The translations under genes were made by a program, and so were the position numbers. A DNA stretch of 64,000 nucleotides from an uncultured Actinomycetes bacterium (GTDB lineage Bacteria > Actinomycetota > Actinomycetes > Mycobacteriales > Nakamurellaceae), in assembly GCA_937926105.1 (NCBI GenBank), contig CALANS010000162.1:37725-101724 (forward strand). Direction: 5' to 3'. Under the pieces are notes generated by a model. It did no database searches. It was not told where the DNA came from and saw only the letters and a list, made by a program, of their open reading frames with translations. Shown one piece after another: positions 1-8,484 of the stretch (positions are counted from its first letter, which is position 1; each line of letters begins with the position of its first letter).

Positions 1-445
1 CGATCAGCGGCCACAGCGTGTTCATCCAGCCCAGCTTGGAGGCGAACAGGAACAGCGGAACGATCGTCGCCTCGGGCGGCAGGAAGATGCCGGACAGCAG
101 GATGATGAACAGCAGTGAGGACGCGATCGGTCGCACCTTGGCCAGAGCGTAGCCGGCCGGAACCGAGAGCAGCACCGTGAGGACGCAGACGGCGGCCATC
201 ACGACGATGGAGTTGCCGAACTGTCGCAGGAACGGCTGCAGTTGGAATATCTTGGCGTAATTGTCCCATCGGAACACGCTGGGGATGACGGTGGGTGGGT
301 ATAGCAGAATCTCGTTGATCGACTTGAGCGATCCGCTGACCATCCACAGGATCGGGCCCACGAACAACAGCGACACCACGGTCAGGAGAAGGTAGTTCGC
401 GCTCCGTTTCGCGGTCCGCGAGGCGCCGCCGCTACTCAGACTCAT
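1..445 (-). CDS. Carbohydrate ABC transporter permease (MalG type), 3' end outside window
   Basis: This is the N-terminal 148 residues of an inner-membrane permease of a carbohydrate ABC importer; the C-terminal part with the EAA loop lies off the window edge. The start ATG at 445 overlaps the end of the upstream permease by 14 bases, as in a translationally coupled operon. The visible protein has an N-terminal helix (LLLTVVSLLFVGPILWMVSG), a periplasmic stretch typical of MalG-like proteins (residues about 40-70), then two more membrane helices. It is the third gene of a binding protein-permease-permease operon read on the minus strand. The substrate is not readable from the permease; the neighbouring polyol-type dehydrogenase hints at a sugar, sugar alcohol or hexuronate. 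Confidence 0.9.
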   Translation of the reverse strand, partial: MSLSSGGASRTAKRSANYLLLTVVSLLFVGPILWMVSGSLKSINEILLYPPTVIPSVFRWDNYAKIFQLQPFLRQFGNSIVVMAAVCVLTVLLSVPAGYALAKVRPIASSLLFIILLSGIFLPPEATIVPLFLFASKLGWMNTLWPLI

Positions 446-1400
446 GGTAGACAAATCGCTTTCGCAGTTGCCAGATGATGCCGGTCAGGGCCAGGACGGC
501 GACGAAGAGGATGACAGCGAGAGCGCTGGCGTAGCCGATGTCGTTGAGCTCGAATGCTTGTTGGTAGATCGCAAAGGACAGCACCGAACTCTCGATGCCT
601 GGGCCTCCGTCCGTCAGCAGTAGCACGATCTCGAACACCTTGAACGAGCCCGTCACCATCAGCATGAACACCATGAGGATCGTCGGGGATATCTGTGGAA
701 CGACGACATGTCGGAATCGGGACCAGGCACCCGCTCCGTCGATGCGAGCGGCCTCGATCAGCTCGTTCGGCACGGCTTGCAGGGCGGCAAGGATGATGAT
801 GACGTTGACACCGACGTTCTTGGTCATCTGGATCACTGCGAAGATCACCAGCGTCAAGGGGCCGCCGCGCAGCCATGGGTAGGGCCCGAGCCCGAAGATG
901 TCGAACGCCGCGTCGAGCGCTCCCTTCGGCTGGACGATGAAGTGCCACACCAGCGCCCATGCAACCATCGTCACCAGCGCAGGTATGAAGATGGCCGAGC
1001 GGAAGATGTTGATCCCAGGGATCTTCTGGTTCAACATGACGGCGAGAGCGACGGCGACGACCGTTCCCAGCACGCTCAGGACCAGCACGAACAGCGCCGT
1101 ATTGGGAAAGATCGTCCGCATGTCCGGGTCGTGCAGGATCCGTGCATAGTTGTCCAGCCCGACGAACGTCTGTTTCTGCGACAGCGCGTTGATCGAATGC
1201 AGGCTCAGCCAGAAGACCCAGACGAGCGCCGTGCCGCCGACGGCCACAAAACCCAGGATTCCGGGCGCCAGCAGCGTGTAGCCGAACAGATTGCGGCCCG
1301 CATCGCGCGGTGATCGGCCACGGCCGCCGCGGCGCCGTGGCGACCGCATCCCCTGGGATGCGGTCGCCACTTCGCCGGTCGTGGTATTCATCGAGTGCAT
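432..1400 (-). CDS. Carbohydrate ABC transporter permease (MalF/UgpA type)
   Basis: This is an inner-membrane permease that pairs with the MalG-type permease downstream. The 322-residue protein has a basic N-terminus (residues 20-36), about six hydrophobic helices, and the family's EAA loop near residue 215 (ELIEAARIDGAGAW), where the ATPase would dock. The ATG at 1400 abuts the stop of the binding-protein gene; an alternative ATG lies three codons in. No ATP-binding subunit is present in the visible cluster, which is common for actinobacterial sugar importers that share one MsiK-type ATPase encoded elsewhere. The transport role is clear from the family; the substrate is unknown. Confidence 0.93.
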   Translation of the reverse strand: MHSMNTTTGEVATASQGMRSPRRRGGRGRSPRDAGRNLFGYTLLAPGILGFVAVGGTALVWVFWLSLHSINALSQKQTFVGLDNYARILHDPDMRTIFPNTALFVLVLSVLGTVVAVALAVMLNQKIPGINIFRSAIFIPALVTMVAWALVWHFIVQPKGALDAAFDIFGLGPYPWLRGGPLTLVIFAVIQMTKNVGVNVIIILAALQAVPNELIEAARIDGAGAWSRFRHVVVPQISPTILMVFMLMVTGSFKVFEIVLLLTDGGPGIESSVLSFAIYQQAFELNDIGYASALAVILFVAVLALTGIIWQLRKRFVYHESE

Positions 1401-2747
1401 TTACTTCAGTAGTGGCTGGATCTCGTCACAAACGGATTTCATGGCCTCGGTCATGGTGACGTCCTTCTGCCACACGTACTTGTCCAGCGCCCGGTTCAGC
1501 GCGTCGGCCACCTTGGCGTCGTCCACCGCGACCGGGGAGATCCGCCCCGTCTTGGTGGTGGCATCCACGATAGGCTGCACCATATCTTCGGTGAGCACCT
1601 CCGAGTTGCCGGCCAGAATCTTGGCCGTGAGCAGGCTCTTCCGGGTGGGCGGATAGCGGGTTGCCATGGTCTCGGCGTTCTGCTTGTTGGTCAGGAACGC
1701 GGCGAACTCAGTGGCCAGCTTCTGGTGCTTGCCCGCCGCGAGCACCACGATGGACGCCTGGCCGAGTGCCTGCGCGTCGCCGGCCGGGCCGCTGGGCGTC
1801 GGGACGATGTCGTAGCCGAAGGTGGCATCGGCGAGCTGGCTCATGCTGCCCAGGAACGCCGTCGTGGCGCCGGCCTGGCCGCCCCAGAAGTCGATCTTCT
1901 GGCCAGGCAGTGGTGCCGATCCATCCGTGTACACCATGTCGTGGTAGAGCTGAATGGCCTTGACGAACTCCGGACTATCCGCCGTGCACTTCGTCGCGTC
2001 ATCGTTCCACGGAGACGCCCCATAGGCGAACAGGATGGGGAGCAGGCGCGTCCAGTTCTGGTACTCGAAGTCGTTGAGCACGTAGCCGGTGACGTTCAGC
2101 TTGTCGTGCAGTTCTTTGGAGATCTGCCGGAAGGAGTCCCAGGTCCAGTTGCCCTCGGCAATGAGGTCGCCCGGGCTCTTGACGCCGGCCTTCTGGTACA
2201 GATCCTTGTTGTAGGCCATGACCAGCGCGCCGGTGGAGAACGGCACGCCGTAGAGGGCGTCGCCCACGGTCCAGTGCTGCTGGAGCCTGGGGATCAGGTC
2301 ACCGAAGTCGTAGCCCTTGGTCGCCTTGAGCGCCGGTTCCAGGTTGACGAGGGCATCGTTGTGGATGTACTCGAGGCTCTTCTCGACCGGCAGCCAGGAC
2401 AGGTCGGGCGGATTCCCGGCCTGGATCCCGGTGGTGATCACGGTGTCGAGCTGATCCAGGGTGATGCTGTCGAACTTCACCGCCGATACCGCCGGCTGCT
2501 GCTTGGTGAACTCCTTCCCGATGTCGTCGAACATGGCCAGGGCCCCCGGGTCGGCCGTCCACACCGTCATGTGGAGCTCGACCTTCGAGCCGGCGGAGCC
2601 TGAGCCGCCACCGGCGCTCGTGCTGTTACCGGCGTCGGCCGAGCCGGACGGCGTGCCGGAGCCGCCGCCCGACGAACAGGCCGCCATGGTGGTGAGCATG
2701 GTGGCGGCTATGACGCCCGCCACCATGCGGGGTCTGGTTCTGCGCAA
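1401..2747 (-). CDS. Extracellular sugar-binding lipoprotein (ABC family 1)
   Basis: This is a solute-binding lipoprotein of about 448 residues that would capture the substrate outside the membrane and hand it to the two permeases encoded downstream. I chose the TTG at 2747 because an AGGAGG lies six bases upstream; an ATG at 2726 is the alternative. The signal peptide ends in a lipobox (TTMAAC, Cys at residue 24), followed by a Gly/Ser-rich linker and then a mature domain with typical family-1 features such as VWTADPGALAMFDDIGKEF and AFLTNKQNAETMATRYPPTRK. The gene leads the minus-strand transporter operon and shares a divergent promoter region with the gene at 2970. The reading frame extends far upstream, but only this region looks like protein. 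Confidence 0.92.
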   Translation of the reverse strand: MRRTRPRMVAGVIAATMLTTMAACSSGGGSGTPSGSADAGNSTSAGGGSGSAGSKVELHMTVWTADPGALAMFDDIGKEFTKQQPAVSAVKFDSITLDQLDTVITTGIQAGNPPDLSWLPVEKSLEYIHNDALVNLEPALKATKGYDFGDLIPRLQQHWTVGDALYGVPFSTGALVMAYNKDLYQKAGVKSPGDLIAEGNWTWDSFRQISKELHDKLNVTGYVLNDFEYQNWTRLLPILFAYGASPWNDDATKCTADSPEFVKAIQLYHDMVYTDGSAPLPGQKIDFWGGQAGATTAFLGSMSQLADATFGYDIVPTPSGPAGDAQALGQASIVVLAAGKHQKLATEFAAFLTNKQNAETMATRYPPTRKSLLTAKILAGNSEVLTEDMVQPIVDATTKTGRISPVAVDDAKVADALNRALDKYVWQKDVTMTEAMKSVCDEIQPLLK

Positions 2748-2969
2748 GATCGTCCTCCTGGCTAACCGTGAGCACAGCGACCGTACTGTGCCGCTCGGGG
2801 GATATAGTGTTACGTTATACCAAGAAAAGCAAGACCAAATTTTGTCGAGCGTTTCGCCTTGACAACGCGAGAGACGGCGGTAACGATCCCGAGTCTGGGT
2901 GATGTTCACTCTGCCTCCCTCTCGTCCGCGCCGAGGGATGTGTTCAATCGATTTACCAGGGACGGGAGC
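2748..2969. promoter_or_regulatory. Divergent promoter/operator region of sugar cluster 1
   Basis: This short AT-richer spacer separates two divergent operons. On the plus strand a TTGACA at about 2859 is followed some 16 bases later by TAACGAT, a plausible promoter for the gene at 2970. Two imperfect inverted repeats could be LacI-type operators: AGTGTTACGTTATACC at 2806-2821, with a central ACGT, and a TTGTC...GACAA pair at 2842-2865. The LacI-family gene at 4318 is the obvious candidate to bind them. Promoter and operators are inferred by eye only. Confidence 0.45.
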
Positions 2970-3899
2970 ATGGACAAGGTCATCAGCTATGAGCGCCAGT
3001 TGGGCCGGTTCAACCCGCTGGCCAACGTCATCACCTTCGACGACTTCGACAGGGGGTTCAACGGATGGATGGACCTCACGCCCAATTACGTCTATGACGA
3101 CTACGAGTCGTTCCCATCGGTCGTCGACCTGTCCAGTTGGGCGCCCTCGATGCTCAGTTCCGCGTCGATGCGGTTCGCGGCCTCGCACGGGTCCATGGAG
3201 GGCACCTACTCGCTCAAATTGACCACGGCGCCGAACGCGGCTCCGCATACCGAGCCCCCCGCGCCCGGTTCCATGGGGGTCGCCCTCAAGCGGCTATCCC
3301 GGTTCGGTGATCCGCGGCTGATCCAGATCGAGACGTGGTATGCCTACACGCCCGCGCAGGACCGCGAGGGTCACGGCGAGGAGGACATCCGCGCCTTTGG
3401 CTTCTACTTCGACATCCAGGACACCGAGTACCGCTACATGCCAGGTGTGCGCTACGTGAACTCGCTGGATGGGACGCTCGTCAAGCGATGGCAGTACTGG
3501 AAGCTGGGCGACGGGGTCCCCCCGGAGCAGTGGAGCTTCGGGGTGGAGAACGCCTGGTGCCAGCCGGGGATCGACAATCTCTGGTACGGCCGGCGATACG
3601 AGGACGGCTCGGCCGATGGATACCAGTGGGTGCCCGGCGGTGACCAGGACCTGCTGTACAACGAGAGCCCGGACAAGATCAACTGGCTCTACCTGCGCCT
3701 AACGGTCGACGTCCAGTCACGGCAGTACGTCGAACTGCAGAGTATGGACCAGGTCTTCGACCTGCGCGGCATAGCGCCGACGTTGGCGCCCAAGTACCGG
3801 GCGATCGACAACCTGATCAACCCGATTTTCTACGTCGAGACGGATACCGACCGTTCGGTGAACCTGTTCCTCGACTCCGTTGTGTACTCGACCGAGTGA
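2970..3899 (+). CDS. Unrecognised protein of sugar cluster 1, probably beta-rich
   Basis: I do not recognise this 309-residue protein with confidence. It has no signal peptide and no membrane helices. It is rich in aromatic residues and Asp/Asn, contains runs such as FDDFDRGFNGWMDLTPNY near the start and FYVETDTDRSVNLFLDSVVY at the end, and looks like an alternating-strand (beta-sandwich or jelly-roll) fold. The ATG at 2970 follows GGGAG and gives a sensible N-terminus; an upstream TTG at 2859 in the same frame would overlap the promoter. It lies between the divergent transporter operon and a LacI regulator, so it probably acts on or binds the imported carbohydrate. That role is inference from position only. 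Confidence 0.7.
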   Translation: MDKVISYERQLGRFNPLANVITFDDFDRGFNGWMDLTPNYVYDDYESFPSVVDLSSWAPSMLSSASMRFAASHGSMEGTYSLKLTTAPNAAPHTEPPAPGSMGVALKRLSRFGDPRLIQIETWYAYTPAQDREGHGEEDIRAFGFYFDIQDTEYRYMPGVRYVNSLDGTLVKRWQYWKLGDGVPPEQWSFGVENAWCQPGIDNLWYGRRYEDGSADGYQWVPGGDQDLLYNESPDKINWLYLRLTVDVQSRQYVELQSMDQVFDLRGIAPTLAPKYRAIDNLINPIFYVETDTDRSVNLFLDSVVYSTE

Positions 3900-3932
3900 C
3901 GGCTCGCCGTCCACCACCGAAGGTGCTCCATC

Positions 3933-4259
3933 GTGCAGACCACCCACACATCCGTCATCGCCCGCCGCATGCGGATCAGCGCCGACTTCGCCACCCTGCC
4001 GCACGAGGCGGGCTGGGCCACCGAGGCGGTCTTCTTCACCCAGGCCGAAGGGGATCACCCGGCCCTGACCGTGACTGCCCAGATCTCACCGGACGGGATC
4101 AACTGGTTGCCCCGGGGCGAGGCGCAGATACTCGACGAGGGTGTGTCGATGGTGGCGAATTCGCTGACGGTCTTCGGCAACTGGGTGCGCATCGCGATCA
4201 GCGGCGCCAGCCAGGACAGGGAGGCGCGAGTGCTCGTCCACCTGACGCTCAAGGGATAA
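3933..4259 (+). CDS. Small unrecognised protein of sugar cluster 1
   Basis: This is a 108-residue protein with a GTG start at 3933, 33 bases after the previous gene, so probably co-transcribed with it. There is no signal peptide. The sequence alternates hydrophobic and polar residues (for example TVTAQISPDGINWLPRGEA), again suggesting a small beta-sheet domain. I recognise no family. The pairing with the larger unrecognised protein immediately upstream and the LacI gene downstream suggests a shared function in handling the cluster's substrate, but nothing in the sequence identifies a reaction. Confidence 0.6.
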   Translation: MQTTHTSVIARRMRISADFATLPHEAGWATEAVFFTQAEGDHPALTVTAQISPDGINWLPRGEAQILDEGVSMVANSLTVFGNWVRIAISGASQDREARVLVHLTLKG

Positions 4260-4317
4260 TCACGCTCGCCGGAGCACGTCGTGACGCGGCGCTTGGTACT
4301 ACGGCATCGAGGAGACG

Positions 4318-5334
4318 ATGAGCTCGGAAGCCAGGAAGACCCCACGTCTGGTGGACGTGGCCAGGTTGGCCGGTGTCTCGGCCAGCCTGGTCTCGCGGGT
4401 GCTGAATGGCGATCCGACGTTGCGTACCCGAGACGAGACTCGCGCACAGGTCATCTCCGCGGCCCGGATGCTCGACTATGTTCCGGACGTCGCCGCGCGG
4501 GCCCTGCGCAACGCCCAGACCGGTCTGTTGGGGTTCGCGCTGCACCACGTCAACGACCCCATCTATGCCGAGATGGTCGACTGCGCCCAGGCCGAGGCGA
4601 CCAAGCGCGGCTATTCGATCATCCTGATGAACACGGCCGAACTGGCCGAGCGCGGTGACCATTTTCGCGCCATCGTTCAGGGCCACCGCGTCGACGGCCT
4701 GCTGATCCAGAGCGGCTTCGGTCGGGGCGAGGAGGCGCTCGCCGAGATTGCGCGTTCCATACCGTCCGTCGTCTTCGGGGGGGCGGTCGAGGGCATTCGG
4801 ACGGTTCGACTGGACGACGGGGCGGCCGCGCGGATGGCCACCGACCATCTCGTTCGGTCCGGGCATACGGCCATCGCCTTCGTAGGGGCCGACGGTGCGT
4901 CCTCGGCGCGACGCTACGACGGCTACTTCCGGGCGCTGTCGGCTGCCGGGCTGCCGGCATTGCCATCGGTCGATGGCGGGTGGACGTCGGACGAGGCACA
5001 CGACGCGACGCTGCGACTGTTGGCGTCTGGAACGCCCGTCACCGGCATCGTCGTGGTGACGACGACTACCGCGCTGGGAGTGCATTCGGGAATCGTGGCG
5101 GCCGGCCGGCGAATCCCGGATGACGTCTCGCTGGTGAGCGTGCACGACACCTGGTTCGCTCGCCACCTCAATCCGGCACTGACCGCCGTCTCCCTACCCA
5201 TGGACCGGGTGGGAACGCTCGGCGTCTCGATGCTGATCGAGCAGATCCGCGAACGGTCGGATGGCGAGTTCGTGGTCACCGATCCGGCACCGACGCTCAT
5301 CGTCCGAGACTCCACTGCGGTTCGGACGCCGTGA
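4318..5334 (+). CDS. LacI-family transcriptional regulator
   Basis: This is a 338-residue repressor-type regulator. Residues about 11-60 form the LacI helix-turn-helix and hinge (LVDVARLAGVSASLVSRVL), followed by a periplasmic-binding-protein-like effector domain starting near residue 62 (GLLGFALHHVNDPIYAEMV). The start ATG at 4318 has a good AGGAG five bases upstream. It sits inside the gene group it most likely controls: transporter on one side, oxidoreductase on the other. The effector would be the imported sugar or a derivative; identity unknown. The divergent spacer at 2748-2969 holds candidate operators. Confidence 0.95.
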   Translation: MSSEARKTPRLVDVARLAGVSASLVSRVLNGDPTLRTRDETRAQVISAARMLDYVPDVAARALRNAQTGLLGFALHHVNDPIYAEMVDCAQAEATKRGYSIILMNTAELAERGDHFRAIVQGHRVDGLLIQSGFGRGEEALAEIARSIPSVVFGGAVEGIRTVRLDDGAAARMATDHLVRSGHTAIAFVGADGASSARRYDGYFRALSAAGLPALPSVDGGWTSDEAHDATLRLLASGTPVTGIVVVTTTTALGVHSGIVAAGRRIPDDVSLVSVHDTWFARHLNPALTAVSLPMDRVGTLGVSMLIEQIRERSDGEFVVTDPAPTLIVRDSTAVRTP

Positions 5335-5389
5335 CGAACCCATCGATACCCACGAGGGCCAGGCTCCGCTCTGTATCAGAGGAGCGATC

Positions 5390-6871
5390 ATGACGACTCC
5401 AGCCTGGGGACCGTGGGGCGGCCACGCGCCGGATCATCTGCACGGCGTCGACCTCCCCGGCTATGGCCGGGAATCCCTAACGGGCAGCCTGGTCCACATC
5501 GGTGTCGGGCAGTTCCACCGATCGCATCTGGCGGTGTACCTGGACGACCTGTTTCGACGGGGCGTGAATCTGGGGTGGGCGGTCCGCGGGATCGGACTGC
5601 GCGCCGAGGATGCGTCCCTGCGCGATGCCCTGATCGACCAGGACTGTCAGTACTCGGTCACCGAGAAGTATCCCGACGGGACGCGCGTGACGAGGCTTGT
5701 CGGTTCGCTCGTCGAATACATCGACGGATATACCGATCCCGATGCTGCCATCGAGGCGATCGCCGACCCGCGGACTCGGATCGTCTCGCTGACCATCACC
5801 GAGGGCGGCTACAACATCGACCGGCGCACCGGCGAGTTCCGCCTCGACGAGCCCGGCGTCGCAGCCGATCTCGCCGACGCTGGACGTCCGCGCTCCGTAT
5901 TCGGGGTTGTCTGCGAGGGCCTGCGCCGTCGTCGGGATCGCGGCCTGGGCCCGGTGACGGTGATGTCGTGCGACAACGTCCAAGGCAATGGAGCGGTGGC
6001 CCGCCGCGCATTCACCACGTTCGCGAACGGCCTGGACCGGGGACTCGCGGGCTGGATGAGCGAGCACGTGCGGTTCCCCAATACGATGGTCGATCGCATC
6101 ACACCACCGACCTTGGCCGACGATATTGCCGAGTTACGTTCCCGCACGGGGCTCTTCGACCGGGCCGCCGTGCTGTGCGAGCCGTTTCGACAGTTCGTGG
6201 TGCAGGACGACTTCGCCGCGGGACGCCCCGGGTGGGAGCGCGTCGGCGTGCAGATGGTGGCCGATGTCGAGCCCTTCGAGCAGATGAAGCTGCGCCTGCT
6301 CAACGCGCCGCACCAGATCCTTGCGCACTTCGGCCTGCTCGCCGGCTACGCGCACACCGCGGAGGCCATGCGGGATGCCGACCTGGTGTCGCTGCTGGCG
6401 ACCTTCCAGCATCAGGAGGCCATGCCGACCATCCCGCCGGTGCCGGGTATCGACCTGCCCGGCTACGCGGCCACGGTGCGGGAGCGCTTCGCCAACCCCC
6501 AGATGGACGACACGCTGGTGCGCATCGCCACCTCGGCCAGCGACCGCATCGCCAATTTCATGCTGCCGCTGATCCGGGACCGCCTGGCGACCGGCCGGAG
6601 TGTCGACATCGCGGCGGCCACCGTCGCCGCCTGGCTCCATCGGCTCCGGATGACGGCGGCGGGGACGTTCGCTGTCGAGGTGCCGGACCCCGGCTTCGAT
6701 GTCGGCGCCTCCTCGTCGGTGCGCGAGATGCTTGCCCACCCCATCTTCGGCGGGCTGGGGGACGAGCCCGGGTTCGTACGATCGTGTGCGCGAGCCGCCG
6801 AGGCACTCGCCACCCACAGCGTGTCGAACGCCATCCGGTCGATCCTCTGCGCGCCACTGTTGCCGGACTGA
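5390..6871 (+). CDS. Mannitol dehydrogenase family oxidoreductase
   Basis: This is a 493-residue NAD-dependent long-chain polyol/hexuronate dehydrogenase (family of mannitol 2-dehydrogenase and fructuronate reductase). Family marks visible are the N-terminal nucleotide-binding motif GVGQFHRSHLAVYLDDL (about residues 39-55), the central SCDNVQGNG and FPNTMVDRITPPT, and a C-terminal helical domain. The ATG at 5390 has AGAGGAG just upstream. It is the last gene of the plus-strand arm of cluster 1, 55 bases after the LacI gene. The exact substrate (mannitol, arabinitol, mannonate or fructuronate) cannot be told from sequence; the ABC importer of the same cluster presumably supplies it. Confidence 0.88.
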   Translation: MTTPAWGPWGGHAPDHLHGVDLPGYGRESLTGSLVHIGVGQFHRSHLAVYLDDLFRRGVNLGWAVRGIGLRAEDASLRDALIDQDCQYSVTEKYPDGTRVTRLVGSLVEYIDGYTDPDAAIEAIADPRTRIVSLTITEGGYNIDRRTGEFRLDEPGVAADLADAGRPRSVFGVVCEGLRRRRDRGLGPVTVMSCDNVQGNGAVARRAFTTFANGLDRGLAGWMSEHVRFPNTMVDRITPPTLADDIAELRSRTGLFDRAAVLCEPFRQFVVQDDFAAGRPGWERVGVQMVADVEPFEQMKLRLLNAPHQILAHFGLLAGYAHTAEAMRDADLVSLLATFQHQEAMPTIPPVPGIDLPGYAATVRERFANPQMDDTLVRIATSASDRIANFMLPLIRDRLATGRSVDIAAATVAAWLHRLRMTAAGTFAVEVPDPGFDVGASSSVREMLAHPIFGGLGDEPGFVRSCARAAEALATHSVSNAIRSILCAPLLPD

Positions 6872-6921
6872 CCGGCCCGGCGGAGGGGCTGATCGACATC
6901 GTCACCCGCGACTCCGGGGTA

Positions 6922-7503
6922 CTAGCTCTCGCTTCGGGGTCGATGCAGCACACGCAGTTTGGCCGTTCGCGGATCTTGGTCACCCACAATCCGCGCAACC
7001 CACCGGATCGCCTCATCTACGTCGACGGAAGAGTCGTGCGCGCCAAGCATGGCCTCGATGTCCGGCCAGTCCTTCGACCGGTCGAACAGCGCCTTGAAGA
7101 TCGTCAGATCGGTTGCCGAGAGCACCTTGATCGTTCGATCTCGCAGCGGCACTTCGATCGCGCGTCGAGCGACGACGGCGTGATAAGCGCTCTCCGCGAA
7201 GAACAAGTCCAACGGCATGGCTACGGCGCCGTCCACTGGCCACGGGATGCGCACCTGACCGTCGCGTTCGATGCTGGCCCGATGCCCGCCGGTCCAGGGG
7301 ACGTCGGCCGGGAGCGCCCTGAGCGCCCGCACCGCATCATGGCGGGGGAGCGCCACATTCACATCGATGTCCCGCGTTGCCCTGGGATCGTCGATGTGAT
7401 AATTCAGCGCCAGAGCGCCCCCGATCGCACACTCGATGCCGGCATCGCTCAGCGCCCGATACACCGCCAGCGTGCGTGTGACAATCAGCCCGCTGTCGAT
7501 CAT
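6922..7503 (-). CDS. Nucleotidyltransferase-fold protein, second gene of an HTH/NTase pair
   Basis: This is a 193-residue protein with the nucleotidyltransferase signature: IGGALALNYH at residues 27-36 followed by TRDIDVNV at about 43-50, the metal-binding Asp pair of the MNT/AbiEii-like superfamily. It starts with an ATG (7503) that overlaps the stop of the upstream HTH gene in an ATGA, so the two are translationally coupled. Such DNA-binding/nucleotidyltransferase pairs resemble type IV-like toxin-antitoxin modules (AbiE-like, Rv2826c/Rv2827c-like), in which the nucleotidyltransferase is the toxin. The toxin role here is inference from fold and pairing. It is convergent with the dehydrogenase gene. 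Confidence 0.7.
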   Translation of the reverse strand: MIDSGLIVTRTLAVYRALSDAGIECAIGGALALNYHIDDPRATRDIDVNVALPRHDAVRALRALPADVPWTGGHRASIERDGQVRIPWPVDGAVAMPLDLFFAESAYHAVVARRAIEVPLRDRTIKVLSATDLTIFKALFDRSKDWPDIEAMLGAHDSSVDVDEAIRWVARIVGDQDPRTAKLRVLHRPRSES

Positions 7504-7874
7504 CGATGCGTCAAGGTCCGGAACGGGGGGAACTCAAGTTCTCCGCGGTCGCGCGCGGGCAACTCCATGGCCATGCCGCACACCATTTCGATGACCTTGG
7601 CTCGCTGTTCGATGGTCAGCGGCGAGGGACCCATCGCCGGATTCGGCCGCGTCCACGCCGGGGCCAGGTCGGTCTCGGCCCTTGGGCTCCAGGAGATGTC
7701 CATCCGAAGTCCGGCCGCCGCCCCGAGACGTTCCAGTTGTGCGACAGCGGGCTGCCGGCGTCCTTTCAGGTAGTCATCCAGCAGCGCCCTACTGACGCCC
7801 GAACGCCTCGCAAGTTCGGACTTGGTCAGCCCTGACCGTTGCACAAGAGCTTCGATCGCGTCCGCTGCCGTCAT
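7500..7874 (-). CDS. XRE-type HTH protein, first gene of the pair (possible antitoxin)
   Basis: This 124-residue protein begins with a clear XRE/Cro-type helix-turn-helix at residues about 12-50 (SGLTKSELARRSGVSRALLD) followed by a less conserved tail. It is the first gene of a two-gene operon with the nucleotidyltransferase-fold protein, joined by an ATGA overlap. The ATG at 7874 lies 11 bases beyond a near-perfect inverted repeat (7886-7905) that overlaps the likely promoter, the usual arrangement for an autoregulated antitoxin. Function as antitoxin and autorepressor is inferred from this layout. Confidence 0.75.
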   Translation of the reverse strand: MTAADAIEALVQRSGLTKSELARRSGVSRALLDDYLKGRRQPAVAQLERLGAAAGLRMDISWSPRAETDLAPAWTRPNPAMGPSPLTIEQRAKVIEMVCGMAMELPARDRGELEFPPFRTLTHR

Positions 7875-7885
7875 GCTCTGAGCGT

Positions 7886-7905
7886 ACGTACTAAATACAG
7901 TACGT
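7886..7905. promoter_or_regulatory. Inverted-repeat operator upstream of the HTH gene
   Basis: The sequence ACGTACT, six bases, AGTACGT forms a perfect 7-bp inverted repeat immediately upstream of the HTH start. It is AT-rich relative to its surroundings and contains TACTGTAT/TATTTAG on the minus strand, usable as a -10 element. It overlaps the stop codon of the degraded jetD piece. I read it as the autoregulatory operator of the HTH/nucleotidyltransferase pair. Confidence 0.55.
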
Positions 7906-8484
7906 GCAAGAGGGTCGGTGCGGTCGTCTGGGCGGGAACCGCGCGGCCGCCCACGTCCAGTCGATGCGTTCCTGCTCCAGTCGCACCCGCTGGCCGAGTC
8001 GATCGGTGACGAGATCCTCGTAGAGATCCGCCTCGGCAGGGGTCAGCGTGTCCGAATGTGCTCGGGTGGGGCTGCCCTCGGTGACCCAGCGGTCCCGGTG
8101 GGCGACTAGGGTTTCGCGGTCCATCAGGAATGACCGAGCCCGCGGCAGCCACGCCCGCAGCCTGTTCAGGATGGCGAAGCCGTCGGTGTCCAGGTCCCCC
8201 CAATGGTGCACCTCGGCGTCCCGCAGCCACGGGAGTGGACCGGCCCGGTCTACCTCGAACCCCTTGTCCCACAGCACGACTCCGCCCGTCGGTACCGGAA
8301 CGCTCAGGAAGGTGATCTCGTTCTCCACGATTACCGCCGTCCGCGGTCTGATCTCCAGGGCGCGGAGGTCTTCGACCGGCGCGGTGATGTCGGACAGCGA
8401 CAACGATGCGGACAGCGCCGGGTCGGCGCGCAACCGGATCATCTCCGGCTTCGCGGCCAGGCCGAGTCCACTCAGGAATCCGGC
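7891..8484 (-). pseudogene. jetD: C-terminal fragment of Wadjet nuclease subunit JetD (DUF2220)
   Basis: The translated frame shows the toprim-like C-terminal domain of JetD: AVIVENEITFLSVPVP, then VHHWGDLDTDGFAILNRLRAWLP, RSFLMDRETLVAHRDRW and DLVTDRLGQRVRLEQERIDW. In intact Wadjet systems JetD is the nuclease that cleaves plasmid DNA in complex with the JetABC SMC-like machine. Here the whole N-terminal DUF3322 region is gone: the first JetD-like residues (LGLAAKPEMIRLRAD, near 8480) follow directly on coding sequence derived from jetA. The frame is open to the TAG at 7891. The acidic WGDLDTDG motif is retained, but without JetB, JetC and the rest of JetA the system cannot work as described for the family. 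Confidence 0.75.

Noticed and set aside
5413..7773. A 786-codon plus-strand frame across the mannitol dehydrogenase and the HTH/nucleotidyltransferase genes
   Set aside because: It is Arg/Pro-rich, overlaps three genes with clear family motifs, and shows none itself.
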